A stretch of 9,791 bases of DNA from Alphaproteobacteria bacterium UBA3002 (lineage in GTDB: Bacteria > Pseudomonadota > Alphaproteobacteria > Rickettsiales > UBA3002). The stretch covers positions 23,236 through 33,026 of the forward strand of contig DDZS01000001.1 in assembly GCA_002346425.1 (NCBI GenBank), written 5' to 3'. The position numbers were made by a program, and so were the translations under genes. The notes beneath the pieces were generated by a model. It ran no database searches and had not been told where the DNA came from. It worked only from the letters and a program-made list of their open reading frames with translations. Below are positions 1 through 6,763 of the stretch, one piece after another (position 1 is the stretch's first letter; each line of letters begins with the position of its first letter).

Positions 1-1
1 C

Positions 2-97
2 TATAATCCGCAACCGGAAGGGGAGCCGATCTGCCCGCCGGTGGACTTGCCGTCTGCCGAGGCAGCACAAGCGCTAACCCCGGTGGGAGCGCGATAA
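2..97 (+). CDS. 3' end of an unidentified upstream gene (partial)
   Basis: A reading frame is open from the window edge to a TAA at 95-97. It encodes 31 C-terminal residues beginning YNPQPEGEPICPP and ending TPVGAR. The segment is rich in proline, alanine and glutamate and has one cysteine. It matches no family I recognise and is too short to assign. Its stop codon is immediately followed by the ATG of the metallopeptidase gene (TAAATG). That junction, with a GGGAG ribosome site inside this frame, is the main reason to believe the frame is real and in one operon with the peptidase. It could still be a chance open frame, because 31 codons without a stop is weak evidence alone. Confidence 0.5.
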   Translation, partial: YNPQPEGEPICPPVDLPSAEAAQALTPVGAR

Positions 98-1219
98 ATG
101 GACAAAAAAGCCTACCTCGCGCGATTAGCTGATGCGCCCGACTATCAGGCCGATAAAGCACGGCTGGCTTCACCACCGCCGGAAGCGGTGATCGATCGCG
201 TAGCGCCGGAGGTGATCCTCGCCAAGCGGCGCAGATATGCGAAAGTGATCGAGGAGACAGGTTCAACCGATCTTAATGTCATTTGGGCGGAAATCGACCG
301 TCAGTTTTACGCGGATACGGATCCCGTGCTGCTGAAGCCTTTGCTGGAACATTATCGCAGTGCCTATTACGCAAGTCAGCCTGCGGCAGAATTGGTCGAT
401 GCGTCTCACCCGGCCTATGCCCTGGTCGCCAACTCGCTTAAAGCCTATAATGCCACCTTTCCCGATCGGTCGTTGGCTATGCCGCGTTACGTGGCGGTGT
501 CGCAACAGATAGGCACAGCCTATCTGCCTTATAGCGATATGCTTGTGGTGCAAACCCGGCTGTTAGAGGAGCTGCCAGAGGAAGCGCCCGTGATCATGTT
601 TCATGAGCTGGGACATAAAGCGCAGGCAGAGTATGACGGGGATGTGAGCATCCGCTATGAACGGTTGCGGCATATCGCCGAGCAGGTCCCCGACCTAGGC
701 AAACGCTGCGATCTGGGCTTGAGCATCCCGGAATTTCATCTGGCTTTCCCAGAACATTCCTATGATTGGATAGAAACTCGCCCCTATGTGCCGGCATGGT
801 TGAAAGAGGTGTTCAAAGGTTACGGCAAATCGTTAGACCGGGCCATGCAGCCGGAGCGTGCGGCCTCGCTGGACGCGAAAATCGCCAATGCCCCGGCCTG
901 TCAGGATGCGCTGCGCCAGATCGCAGACACGAAGCCTGAGGTGATGCAACGCCTTAAAGAGTATGGCATGGTTAAAATACGCCAGAAAGAACGCGACGCG
1001 GATATCGTTGCCTTGCAAGTGGCCGGAGATCCAGCCGTGGCGGAAGCGTGGGATGCGTTATTTACACCGCAAATGCGGAAAATTGCTAAAACGTCTTCCG
1101 ATCATCCCACATTTCAGGAACGGATTCAGCTTACCGGATGTGACCTTTCAGATAGCGAAGGCGTGACCTGTCCATCTTTACCGCGCATGATGAGCGAGAA
1201 TCAGATCGCCAGACGCTAA
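98..1219 (+). CDS. M48-like zinc metallopeptidase, soluble
   Basis: This 373-residue protein carries the zinc-peptidase motif HELGH at residues 169-173. H169 and H173 would be zinc ligands and E170 the catalytic base. A second motif, E-R-D-A-D at 298-302, fits the downstream E-x-x-A-D of M48 peptidases, where the Glu is the third ligand. D-H-P-T-F-x-E-R-I at 335-343 resembles the late His-Pro...Arg segment of that family. The stretch before HELGH (about 140-168) also resembles M48 proteins. I see no signal peptide or membrane segment, so a cytoplasmic location is likely, unlike membrane-bound HtpX or periplasmic BepA. About 124 residues separate HELGH from the Glu motif, which seems long for M48 and may be an inserted helical subdomain. 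The start is supported by GGGAG at 85-89, 8 bases upstream. The substrate is unknown and nothing ties it to the pilus genes. Confidence 0.75.
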   Translation: MDKKAYLARLADAPDYQADKARLASPPPEAVIDRVAPEVILAKRRRYAKVIEETGSTDLNVIWAEIDRQFYADTDPVLLKPLLEHYRSAYYASQPAAELVDASHPAYALVANSLKAYNATFPDRSLAMPRYVAVSQQIGTAYLPYSDMLVVQTRLLEELPEEAPVIMFHELGHKAQAEYDGDVSIRYERLRHIAEQVPDLGKRCDLGLSIPEFHLAFPEHSYDWIETRPYVPAWLKEVFKGYGKSLDRAMQPERAASLDAKIANAPACQDALRQIADTKPEVMQRLKEYGMVKIRQKERDADIVALQVAGDPAVAEAWDALFTPQMRKIAKTSSDHPTFQERIQLTGCDLSDSEGVTCPSLPRMMSENQIARR

Positions 1220-1262
1220 AAAACAAAGGGCCGCGAGGGCAGGGAGTGACGCCCTCGCGACC
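1218..1262 (-). terminator. Intrinsic terminator for the minus-strand lipoprotein gene
   Basis: There is a perfect 9-bp inverted repeat, CGCGAGGGC at 1232-1240 and GCCCTCGCG at 1251-1259, with a 10-base loop. It extends by two G-C pairs beyond one mismatch. On the minus strand the hairpin is followed by TTT-G-TTTTTT (complement of 1218-1227), a good U-tract. No T-run follows it on the plus strand. It therefore chiefly terminates the lipoprotein gene, although the hairpin also lies directly after the peptidase stop codon. Confidence 0.85.
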
Positions 1263-1317
1263 AATATGTGGATGGAGTAATCGAAAAAACCAGCCTAAGC
1301 TGGGGTTACGTTAAACG

Positions 1318-1506
1318 TTACCGGTATAATAATTCACCATTGGCAAGCACGCGCAGCTGGCTCTCGCCATTGGTCTGCGGTGTGACTCCGTGGTACATAT
1401 AGCCGGTACGGTACGGGTTGCTGCTTACAGGTTTGACGCAAGCGCTGGTTAACATCAGCGCGCCGAAAATCATTCCGATAAGCAGCGATTTGCTCGGTAA
1501 TGTCAT
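1318..1506 (-). CDS. Small predicted lipoprotein (62 aa)
   Basis: I choose the ATG at 1504-1506 because a Shine-Dalgarno-like AAAGG lies upstream at about 1516-1520 and because the protein then begins with a compact signal sequence, MTLPSKSLLIG. A longer frame, to 1563, would add 19 residues with no signal-like character. Residues 7-22 are hydrophobic and end in a lipobox, L-T-S-A-C, making C23 the probable lipidated cysteine. The mature part is only about 40 residues, rich in Tyr, Gly and Asn, and ends in ELLYR. No domain is recognisable. Residue +2 is Val, not Asp, so by the enterobacterial rule it would go to the outer membrane. The gene stands alone, followed by its own terminator. The function is unknown. 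Confidence 0.7.
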   Translation of the reverse strand: MTLPSKSLLIGMIFGALMLTSACVKPVSSNPYRTGYMYHGVTPQTNGESQLRVLANGELLYR

Positions 1507-1691
1507 GATAATAGACCTTTCTATGGCTCTAAACGCTCCAAAATGCGATACGAATGCGCACAAGGGGGGTTAAGCCAATACACATGATTACTGCTTATGG
1601 TTAATCTGAAAATACAAACCCGCAAAATCTGCAATATGCGGTAACAGGCGTTATATAGGACGATAAAATTTACTTCGCAACTGCAAAAAAT

Positions 1692-1729
1692 GCATAAATC
1701 GCATGCATCAGCTGAAACGGTGTTTATGC
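1692..1729. repeat. Inverted repeat GCATAAA...TTTATGC
   Basis: A perfect 7-bp dyad (1692-1698 with 1723-1729) encloses 24 bases that themselves contain the palindromes GCATGC (1701-1706) and CAGCTG. It could be an operator or part of an RNA structure. A long loop and AT-rich arms make chance occurrence possible. Confidence 0.4.
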
Positions 1730-1828
1730 GACAAAATTACCACTGTTAACAACTACTTAGATTTAATCCAGAGGTAAGTTTGGTCCTCATGTATAAAATT
1801 CCTATACGCAAAAATTGATCACAGGCAG

Positions 1829-1858
1829 GCCGCAAATACGTGCGGCAACTTTTTTTTT
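1829..1858 (+). terminator. Intrinsic terminator upstream of the pilC operon
   Basis: The stem GCCGCA (1829-1834) pairs perfectly with TGCGGC (1841-1846) around a 6-base loop. Three bases later comes an uninterrupted run of nine T (1850-1858). This is a classic rho-independent terminator on the plus strand. It sits about 100 bases before the pilC start, with no plus-strand gene between it and the peptidase. Confidence 0.8.
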
Positions 1859-1930
1859 ACGCTATTGTTATGCACAGGTCCCATAGAGGGCAGAAAAAAA
1901 TCGTCTCCGGCAAGCTGAATTTAACGAAAT

Positions 1931-1947
1931 CCTAACCATCGGCTAGG
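1931..1947 (+). promoter_or_regulatory. Small hairpin just upstream of the pilC ribosome site
   Basis: CCTAACC and GGCTAGG can pair in six of seven positions around a 3-base loop, ATC. The hairpin ends 8 bases before the only ribosome-site-like sequence of pilC, GAGG at 1956-1959. That GAGG is only 2 bases from the ATG, which is too close for efficient use. The structure may modulate translation or be a short operator, but it may equally be chance. Confidence 0.25.
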
Positions 1948-1961
1948 TAAGATACGAGGCT

Positions 1962-3164
1962 ATGCCAGCATATACGTATAAAGCTTTGAATGAAATGGGA
2001 CGTATCTTCCGCGGACAGATTGTGGCGGAGAACGATCTCGATCTGGAATCGCGTCTGAAAGAAATCGACCTCGATCTGATCGATTACCGCGAGCAAAAAG
2101 AGAAAAAAGCCGGGTTCGGCGCGCGGATCAAGCAGCGCGATCTGATTTTGATGTGTTTGCATTTGGAGCAGCTAAGTCGCGCCGGGGTGCCCATTTACGA
2201 GGCGCTGCAAGACGTGCGCGATTCAACCGAATCGCTGAAACTGCGCGATGTCGTGACCGATATGTGCGAACGCGTGAAAACGGGTGAGAAGCTCAGCCAA
2301 GCGATGGCGCATTACGACCGGGTATTCGGTAACGTCTTCGTCGGTCTCGTCGAAGCGGGGGAGCAGAATGGTAACCTGACGGAAAGCTTCATTCATATGT
2401 CGAACCATATGAAATGGACCAGCGAGCTGACGCGGCGGGTAAAAAAAGCCGTGCGCTACCCCATCGGGCTGGCCGTCATCATGTCCGGCGTGATCACCGT
2501 CTTGATGATCGCGGTCGTACCGAAACTGGTCGACTTCATGACCAGCCAGGGATTTGATTTGCCGATCCATACGCGGGCGCTGATCGCCACGTCTGGCGCG
2601 TTTGTCGATTATTGGTATGCCATCCTTGGCGTGCCGGTGGTGATCTATGTTTTCCTGAAAATTCTGTATCGCGTCTCGATGGGCTTTGCCTATAAGGTCG
2701 ATACGCTGGCGATGAAATTGCCGATTCTCGGCGGTGCGATTCGCAAAATTAATCTCGCACGTTTCACGCATTTCTTTTCGGTGATGTTTAAAAGCGGCAT
2801 CGACATTATTGATTCGCTCGAAGCGGGGCGCGGGGTGGTGAATAACTTGGTGATTAAAGAATCGATTGGTATTGTAATCCGCAGTGTCACCGAGGGGAAT
2901 TCGCTAACCGCCAGTTTGCGGATTTCGAACCAGTTCCCCAATCTGGTGATCCGTATGTTTAAAGTCGGGGAAGACAGTGGTAACATGAACGACGCGCTGG
3001 AAAATATTACCTATTTCTATAATCGCGAGGTGGACGACGCGGTGGATGGGGTCGTTGGCAGTATCCAGCCGATCATGACCGCGCTGATGGGTGCGATCAT
3101 CTTCTGGATCATCGCCGCCGTCTTCGGGCCGCTCTATCAATCCTTCCAGAATCTGAATTTCTAA
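1962..3164 (+). CDS. pilC: Type IV pilus inner-membrane platform protein PilC (GspF family)
   Basis: PilC is the polytopic platform protein on which the assembly and retraction ATPases act. The 400-residue length is typical of the family. The N-terminus MPAYTYKALNEMGRIFRG is the standard opening of GspF/PilC proteins and fixes the start. Two tandem GspF domains are visible, at about 59-188 and 262-388. Each carries the conserved Gly-Glu segment: V-E-A-G-E-Q-N-G-N-L at 130-139 and V-G-E-D-S-G-N-M at 335-342. Likely membrane helices are at 167-188, 217-238 and 371-392. It is the first gene of a tightly coupled operon; its TAA overlaps the next ATG by one base (TAATG). PilT and PilU encoded on the opposite strand of this window favour a type IV pilus over type II secretion. 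Confidence 0.95.
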   Translation: MPAYTYKALNEMGRIFRGQIVAENDLDLESRLKEIDLDLIDYREQKEKKAGFGARIKQRDLILMCLHLEQLSRAGVPIYEALQDVRDSTESLKLRDVVTDMCERVKTGEKLSQAMAHYDRVFGNVFVGLVEAGEQNGNLTESFIHMSNHMKWTSELTRRVKKAVRYPIGLAVIMSGVITVLMIAVVPKLVDFMTSQGFDLPIHTRALIATSGAFVDYWYAILGVPVVIYVFLKILYRVSMGFAYKVDTLAMKLPILGGAIRKINLARFTHFFSVMFKSGIDIIDSLEAGRGVVNNLVIKESIGIVIRSVTEGNSLTASLRISNQFPNLVIRMFKVGEDSGNMNDALENITYFYNREVDDAVDGVVGSIQPIMTALMGAIIFWIIAAVFGPLYQSFQNLNF

Positions 3165-5083
3165 TGAAACTGTTCGGTAAGGGGAAAGCGAAAGAAACGG
3201 AAGCGCCGGTTGAAAAACCGCGCATGCTCGATCTCGATGGGCCATCCGTCGCGCCTGCACCGGAAGAGCCGCAGGACGCCAGCGCGAAGAAGCAAGATTT
3301 ATTGGCGCGGTTAAAGTCGCGCAAGGGTGGCAAAAAAGCGGCCTCGCGCGATAATCTGGCCGCCGCCTTTGAAGGCACTTCGAAACGCACCGGTTTTCAG
3401 TCGAAGTTGAAACCGACGAGGAAAGAAAAAGGGCCGAAAACCAAAACGGTGAACAATAAAAAGCTGACCAAGCGCAGCGCGTTTGTGTTTGTCGCCGGCG
3501 ATGAAGGCGCGATTCTGATCTTTCTGCAAAACGGAAAAGTGGCGCGTCGCTTATTTGCGCCGGGACCCGAGAAAGAGCATTTCGGGCCGCTGCAAGAGCT
3601 GCTAGAGAAAAACGCGAAAGTCCCGCTCTATTTCTTCTCTGACATGATCGATCAGTCTTACGTGCGTCATACCCTGCCGCCGGTCAGTGCGATGAGCGTG
3701 AACAAACTGGTGAATCGTCGGTTAGAGCGTGATTTTTCACCGGATGATATCAAAGGCTCTCTGGCGCTTGGTCGTGAAAAAACCGGGCGTAAAGAATGGA
3801 ATTACCTGCTAATCTCGCTGGCATCTTCCGCGACGCTCAAACAATGGCTCGATCCATTGTTGGAATTACCGAACCGTTTTAAGGGCATTTATCTGCTCCC
3901 CGTCGAAGCGCAATTTTTAATCGCCGGATTGTCCGATGCGCTGGTGCCGATTGCCAAAGACGCAGCCGACACTGCGTCGAAATGGAAATTGCTGGTCGTG
4001 CATGACAAAGTCGGCGGAATTCGTCAGGTGGTCTTGCGCGAAGGGCAGCTGATTTTTACGCGTTTAACGCAAGCGGGCGATAATATTCAACCGGAAATTA
4101 TTGCGGGTAATATTGAGCAGGAAATCCTCAACACGATTGAATATTTGCGCCGTCTGTCGTTTGACGAAAGCGCCGGGCTCGACGTGTTTATGATTATTGG
4201 CCATGACATTAAAGAAGTCGTCGATATTCATCGCGTCAGTGCGCGCAACCTGCATCTACTGACCCCGTTCGAAGCCTCGCAAGTATTGGGATTAGAGCAA
4301 GCGGCACTCTCCGGCGACCGCTTTGCCGATGTGGTCATGGGGGCCTATTTCGGCTTGCAGAAAAAAAATGCACTGAAACTGAATTCAGCCTATGCGCAAG
4401 CGCTGGAAAAAATGTATCAGGCGCAGCTTGGCATCAAAGTGGTGGCCGGGCTTGGTGCGCTCGGGCTGCTCTATATGATCGCGACCACCGCGATGGGCTA
4501 TTTTGAAAGTCAGGAAACGATTAAAACCAGCGAGCGCGAGCTGGCAGGTGGCAAAGTGCGTTTGCAAGAAGCGGAATCCAAAGCCGCGTCGCTGGATGAA
4601 AACCGCAGCGATGTGGCGGATATGGCCGCACTATACCGCGCCACCCGCACCATCGAACGCGCGCCAGATGATTTTATCACTCGCCTGTCGGCCATCAAAC
4701 CGCAGGATGTGTTCGTAGAGATCATGACGTGGAAAACCACCAATCTACCAGTCGAAAGCGCTGTCGATCAAAGTGGCACCCCTCCAACGCCGCTTGGCTA
4801 TGAAATCGTCATGACGCTGGAATTCACCGGCCACAATAATAGTCGCGCGACCTTTTTCGAACAGGCATCGACCTTCATGCGTACGCTGGAGGCGACCTTC
4901 ACCGATTACACCATCGAGCATTCTGAGCTCGCCGGTGATACCGAGGTGGACGAGAATCTCGTCGTGAATTTCGAGGAAGCGGATAAGCTGGATGAGTTGC
5001 AGCCAGAAGAGAATATTGTCGAAGTCACGCTGAAGGGTCCGAAAGTTGAAGACCCGAATGCCGTACCAGCGGGGCAATTCTGA
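3164..5083 (+). CDS. PilM/PilN-like fusion (GspL-like) T4P assembly protein
   Basis: This 639-residue protein has the layout of GspL, or of PilM fused to PilN. Residues 1-104 are charged, low-complexity and probably disordered, rich in Lys, Ala and Pro. Residues 105-420 look like an actin-like (ASKHA) cytoplasmic domain. The segment F-T-R-L-T-Q-A-G at 298-305, followed by an E-Q-E-I-L-N-T-I-E-Y-L-R-R helix (318-330), resembles PilM/GspL. A single membrane helix lies at about 424-444. Next come a probable coiled coil (449-500) and a periplasmic domain (500-620), probably ferredoxin-like as in PilN/GspL. The usual PilM phosphate-loop signature near the start of the actin fold is not recognisable, so nucleotide binding is doubtful. 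There is no good ribosome site; the start overlaps the pilC stop by one base, suggesting coupling. It should link cytoplasmic ATPase and PilC to the periplasmic PilO/PilP proteins. The family call rests on architecture more than on clear identity. Confidence 0.75.
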   Translation: MKLFGKGKAKETEAPVEKPRMLDLDGPSVAPAPEEPQDASAKKQDLLARLKSRKGGKKAASRDNLAAAFEGTSKRTGFQSKLKPTRKEKGPKTKTVNNKKLTKRSAFVFVAGDEGAILIFLQNGKVARRLFAPGPEKEHFGPLQELLEKNAKVPLYFFSDMIDQSYVRHTLPPVSAMSVNKLVNRRLERDFSPDDIKGSLALGREKTGRKEWNYLLISLASSATLKQWLDPLLELPNRFKGIYLLPVEAQFLIAGLSDALVPIAKDAADTASKWKLLVVHDKVGGIRQVVLREGQLIFTRLTQAGDNIQPEIIAGNIEQEILNTIEYLRRLSFDESAGLDVFMIIGHDIKEVVDIHRVSARNLHLLTPFEASQVLGLEQAALSGDRFADVVMGAYFGLQKKNALKLNSAYAQALEKMYQAQLGIKVVAGLGALGLLYMIATTAMGYFESQETIKTSERELAGGKVRLQEAESKAASLDENRSDVADMAALYRATRTIERAPDDFITRLSAIKPQDVFVEIMTWKTTNLPVESAVDQSGTPPTPLGYEIVMTLEFTGHNNSRATFFEQASTFMRTLEATFTDYTIEHSELAGDTEVDENLVVNFEEADKLDELQPEENIVEVTLKGPKVEDPNAVPAGQF

Positions 5084-5760
5084 TGGTAAAGCAAAAGCGT
5101 CGCTTATTAGTCAAACAAATGACACGCATCGGCATCATCGCCGCGGTGGTGCTCGCCGTGTTAGGCGGTGCCTATTTTGCGATATCCGGTATGGCCAGCA
5201 GCACGGAAGAAGAAATGAACCGTCTGCGCGCCAGCATTCAGGGCGATCAGAATCAGATCAGTCAGCTGGAACAATTGGTCACTGATGCCGGATTAGCGGG
5301 CGAGATTTACGCCGAGCTTTCGCTCAACCGCGATGTGATGACCTTTACGATTGAGCGTAATCAGCTGCCGGATATTTTAGGTAAACTGAACGACACCTAT
5401 TTCCTCAACGAAATGAGCCTTGAGTCGGAGCCGCCGCAAACCTTTACCAATACCGAACTCGGGGCGGTAAAGCGCGAGGCGGTATTGATCGATTACACCC
5501 TGACCTTTACCGCGATGAGCGACCATATCGTTTATAGTTTTATCGATGCGCTAATGCGCCAGTCGCCCGGTTTTATCAAAGTGACCGAGTTGGAAGTGGA
5601 ACGTATGGCGCCGCTCGATCTGGAAGCATTAAACAAAATCAGCCGCGGCGAGTTTGTGCCAGTCACAAAAGCCACCGTTGGCATTCGGTGGTATGGTTTC
5701 CGTCCGGTGAGCGAAAGCGACACACCGCAGGAGGGTAGCGATGTTGTCCCGGGCACCTAA
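5083..5760 (+). CDS. PilO/GspM-like inner-membrane pilus assembly protein
   Basis: The protein is 225 residues with a short basic N-terminus (MVKQKRRLLVKQ), one membrane helix at about 15-36, a predicted coiled coil at 40-68, and a C-terminal domain (about 80-205) of alternating strands and helices. That order is the bitopic plan of PilO and GspM, which dimerise with PilN/GspL through coiled coil and ferredoxin-like domains in the periplasm. The tail after 207 is polar and rich in Ser, Asp, Pro and Gly. The ATG overlaps the preceding TGA by one base (TGATG). Its position between the PilM/N-like and PilP-like genes matches the pilMNOP order and is the strongest support. Sequence motifs alone would not settle PilO against GspM. 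Confidence 0.72.
   Translation: MVKQKRRLLVKQMTRIGIIAAVVLAVLGGAYFAISGMASSTEEEMNRLRASIQGDQNQISQLEQLVTDAGLAGEIYAELSLNRDVMTFTIERNQLPDILGKLNDTYFLNEMSLESEPPQTFTNTELGAVKREAVLIDYTLTFTAMSDHIVYSFIDALMRQSPGFIKVTELEVERMAPLDLEALNKISRGEFVPVTKATVGIRWYGFRPVSESDTPQEGSDVVPGT
5729..5734 (+). promoter_or_regulatory. Strong ribosome binding site for the PilP-like gene
   Basis: AGGAGG lies 6 bases before the ATG at 5741, inside the end of the PilO-like gene. It fixes a start that overlaps the upstream gene by 20 bases, and is the best ribosome site in the pilus operon. Confidence 0.8.
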
Positions 5761-6763
5761 ATCCTTGTTGGCCGCGTTGCCATTGCTCTGGCCGCTGATG
5801 GCCTTCGCGCAGGAAGCCCCACCGGCTGCAACGCCTGCCGAAACCGTCACGCCGGTGGTGGTAGAAGCTCCTACCCAAGTCTCACCGCAGATTGTATTAG
5901 ACGAGCCGAGCCTAATGTTTCCTACCCAGGATATCGCCAATTTTGAGCGGGTGCTGCAGCGCTATTCCGACATCAAATATAACGCGCGTGCCGCTGTCGC
6001 AGAACCGGAAGTCAGCGAAGACGATTTGTTGGCGGAATTAATGCGCTCGCTCGAAGCGGGTGAGGAAGTCAAAACCGTCGAAGACGCCGTCTTGCCGGAC
6101 TTTTATGTAAGCACCATTCTCTATCGTCGTCCGGGTGATTGGGCGGTGTGGATCAATAAGGAAAAACTGACCGCACGCCGTCCGACTTCCGACACGCAAG
6201 GGATTACGATCACTGGGGTCACCCCGCAAAGCGTCAGCTTTACGTGGACGCCGGAACATTTGCTCGTCGCCTATAAGCGCTATCGCGACATTCTCGATCC
6301 TGCACCGAAAGCAGAAAATCCCGATGCGCCTGCTGAAGAAACCGAAATGGAAGCCGAAGCGGCCGCCACGGAAGGTACCGAAGCCTTGCCAACGGTCATG
6401 CCTGACCCGACGCGCATGCATCGACGCAGCGGCGGCGCCAGCATTCGTTTCAACGAAGAAGAAAAGCAGTTTGCAATTCATATGTTGAGCAATCAGACCT
6501 TTGCCGCGGATAGTATGACCGCGTATGAAGGCCAGTTCCAAACCCGCCGAGAGGCGCTGGTAAATGACAATAATCAAAGCAAAACCGAAGCCGCGTTGAA
6601 ATCGCTGGACAGCCTGCTCGACAGTGCGGCGCAAGAAGCGACGGGCGAACGCGCCGCTGTGAATAAGCTGCTTGGCAATATTGAAAAATTGCAATCCTTC
6701 ATGCCAAAAGTAACCCCGAGAGGAGATGTGTCCGATGACAGCGCAACGCCAACCCAACCCTGA
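5741..6763 (+). CDS. PilP/GspC-like periplasmic pilus assembly protein
   Basis: This 340-residue protein starts with a Sec signal peptide (hydrophobic core 9-20, cleavage probably after A-F-A at 21-23). There is no lipobox, whereas classical PilP is a lipoprotein. After a Pro/Ala/Thr-rich linker, residues 119-172 form a compact strand-rich unit including Y-V-S-T-I-L-Y-R-R-P-G-D-W-A-V-W-I-N (122-139) and ending in S-V-S-F-T-W. This resembles the homology-region domain of PilP and GspC, which contacts the secretin. An acidic spacer follows (188-215), then a C-terminal region (230-340) of mostly predicted helix with no family I know. The protein is about twice the usual PilP length. It should connect the inner-membrane complex to an outer-membrane secretin encoded elsewhere. 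The role is inferred from the domain and the gene order. Confidence 0.68.
   Translation: MLSRAPKSLLAALPLLWPLMAFAQEAPPAATPAETVTPVVVEAPTQVSPQIVLDEPSLMFPTQDIANFERVLQRYSDIKYNARAAVAEPEVSEDDLLAELMRSLEAGEEVKTVEDAVLPDFYVSTILYRRPGDWAVWINKEKLTARRPTSDTQGITITGVTPQSVSFTWTPEHLLVAYKRYRDILDPAPKAENPDAPAEETEMEAEAAATEGTEALPTVMPDPTRMHRRSGGASIRFNEEEKQFAIHMLSNQTFAADSMTAYEGQFQTRREALVNDNNQSKTEAALKSLDSLLDSAAQEATGERAAVNKLLGNIEKLQSFMPKVTPRGDVSDDSATPTQP
6721..6725 (+). promoter_or_regulatory. Ribosome site that decides the ABC ATPase start
   Basis: AGGAG at 6721-6725 (within GAGAGGAG) touches an in-frame ATG at 6726 but lies 9 bases from a second in-frame ATG at 6735. The spacing strongly favours the second start. Confidence 0.75.

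Larger units (their letters stand above)
1690..1858 (+). ncRNA. Candidate small RNA or terminated pilC leader
   Basis: This is proposed only because a strong plus-strand terminator (1829-1858) has no plus-strand protein gene ahead of it. The upstream sequence has a 7-bp inverted repeat, GCATAAA at 1692-1698 and TTTATGC at 1723-1729. It also has two copies of ATGCAT (1690-1695 and 1703-1708). The 5' end is not determined, since no good promoter is visible; the left boundary is set at the repeat. It could be a free small RNA, or a 5' leader of the pilC operon ending in premature termination, with the pilC start about 100 bases further on. I recognise no known RNA family. Confidence 0.25.
1507..1961. 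other. AT-rich intergenic region between lipoprotein and pilC
   Basis: This stretch divides the minus-strand lipoprotein from the plus-strand pilus operon, so it should hold promoters for both. I find no convincing sigma-70 pair. TATATA-like sequences occur at 1651-1657 and 1792-1797 without good -35 partners at 16-18 bases. It holds a dyad at 1692-1729, a 9-codon mini-ORF at 1789-1818 (ATG to TGA), an intrinsic terminator at 1829-1858 and a small hairpin at 1931-1947. By hand count 1621-1680 is 23/60 GC, below the coding regions. No protein gene is apparent. Confidence 0.6.

Noticed and set aside
1507..1563. Longer start for the small lipoprotein (ATG-less extension to 1563)
   Set aside because: The added 19 residues are not signal-like, and the internal ATG at 1504-1506 has a ribosome site and a proper lipoprotein signal.
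1921..1953. TTAACG...TAAGAT as a sigma-70 promoter for pilC
   Set aside because: The two elements are separated by 21 bases, too far for a standard promoter.
2223..2771. Long minus-strand open frame inside pilC (182 codons)
   Set aside because: It lies wholly opposite a clear GspF-family gene, its translation is rich in His, Arg and Asp with no domain, and it is a by-product of codon bias.
6038..6757. Long minus-strand open frame (239 codons) opposite the PilP-like gene
   Set aside because: It has no ribosome site or recognisable domain. The plus-strand frame has a signal peptide, a strong ribosome site and operon context.
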